Assembly: GCA_025357545.1 (NCBI GenBank)
Contig: JANXPB010000066.1
Coordinates: 1 to 52,110 of the forward strand
DNA from: Holophagaceae bacterium
GTDB taxonomy: Bacteria > Acidobacteriota > Holophagae > Holophagales > Holophagaceae
Direction: 5' to 3'
Length of the DNA stretch: 52,110 nt
The notes beneath the pieces are model-generated. The model was not told the DNA's origin. It saw only the letters and a program-made list of their open reading frames with translations, and did no database searches. Both the position numbers and the translations under genes were made by a program. Numbering within the stretch: the stretch's first letter is position 1; each line of letters begins with the position of its first letter. Below are positions 51,955 to 52,110 of this stretch, one piece after another.

Positions 51955-52110
51955 TCAGCCATGGATAGGGACTACCGGCCGGAGGGATTTGGGATTGTCT
52001 CCGATGGTCTTGAGGGCCAGTTCCAAGCGGTCCTCGACGGCCCGCATGGAGGGGAACACCAGGTTGTCGAACCACGTCTCCCGCAGCACTTTCCAGACGT
52101 TCTCTTGCGG
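51955..52110 (-). CDS. IS630-family transposase, C-terminal part (runs off the window)
   Basis: The frame gives 51 residues beginning PQENVWKVLRETWFDN and ending LRPVVPIHG before TGA. The PQENVW motif is the NPxENxW end of the IS630/Tc1-mariner DDE domain, whose Glu is the third catalytic acidic residue. The N-terminal part lies beyond 52110. The stop is about 25 bp inside the element end, as expected for compact IS elements. The sequence shows no sign of decay in this part. Confidence 0.75.
   Translation of the reverse strand, partial: PQENVWKVLRETWFDNLVFPSMRAVEDRLELALKTIGDNPKSLRPVVPIHG

Overview
The window reads as ordinary chromosome of a GC-rich, Gram-negative heterotroph. The gene set includes a TonB receptor, several signal-peptide or lipobox proteins, split proton-translocating transhydrogenase, a periplasmic-type c cytochrome, formate dehydrogenase, ClpB and a diverse set of receiver-domain regulators. 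Together with the overall protein style this suggests an Acidobacteriota lineage near Holophaga/Geothrix; that placement is inference from gene content, not from a marker comparison. No rRNA, tRNA, CRISPR array or prophage was found.

Layout. 0-6 kb: a low-GC hypothetical, an Mpo1-like membrane protein, a B12-binding radical SAM protein whose last residues come from a palindromic repeat, and two secreted proteins. 6-8.3 kb (minus): dihydrolipoyl dehydrogenase with two tiny coupled genes. 8.4-12.3 kb (plus): lipin-like HAD phosphatase, small phage-holin-IV-type membrane protein, Spinster-like MFS transporter, M20 amidohydrolase. 12.3-18 kb: a glyoxalase-like gene remnant, a receiver-EAL regulator, mutS and a PLP aminotransferase. 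18-24.7 kb (plus): clpB, a VanY-type carboxypeptidase, a receiver/HD-GYP protein, a second receiver protein and a NagZ-like GH3 enzyme, the last three overlapping. 24.7-30 kb: metK and two lipoproteins, the second a large lipase-like protein. 30-30.5 kb: a dense block of hairpins and a MITE. 30.5-33 kb: divergent acyltransferase and MTA phosphorylase. 33-37.8 kb: YfiR, CHASE8-like histidine kinase, receiver, TonB receptor. 37.9-46.2 kb: universal stress protein, orphan Cys-type formate dehydrogenase, ABC exporter, DUF5916-like outer-membrane protein, cytochrome c. 46.3-50.1 kb (minus): pntAA-pntAB-pntB and a crotonase. 50.3-52.1 kb: CBS protein, gene remnants, a YncE-like gene beheaded by an IS630-type insertion whose transposase runs off the window.

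Working together: the strongest candidate for an unusual system is the YfiR/kinase/receiver/TonB cluster, where the periplasmic regulator that usually controls a diguanylate cyclase is paired with a histidine kinase. Second is the coupled carboxypeptidase, HD-GYP, receiver, NagZ run, which may link cyclic-di-GMP turnover to peptidoglycan processing. A third theme is small palindromic elements: they lie at gene ends (2.9, 16.6, 30.2 kb), and one shares its ends with the IS630-type element at the right edge.
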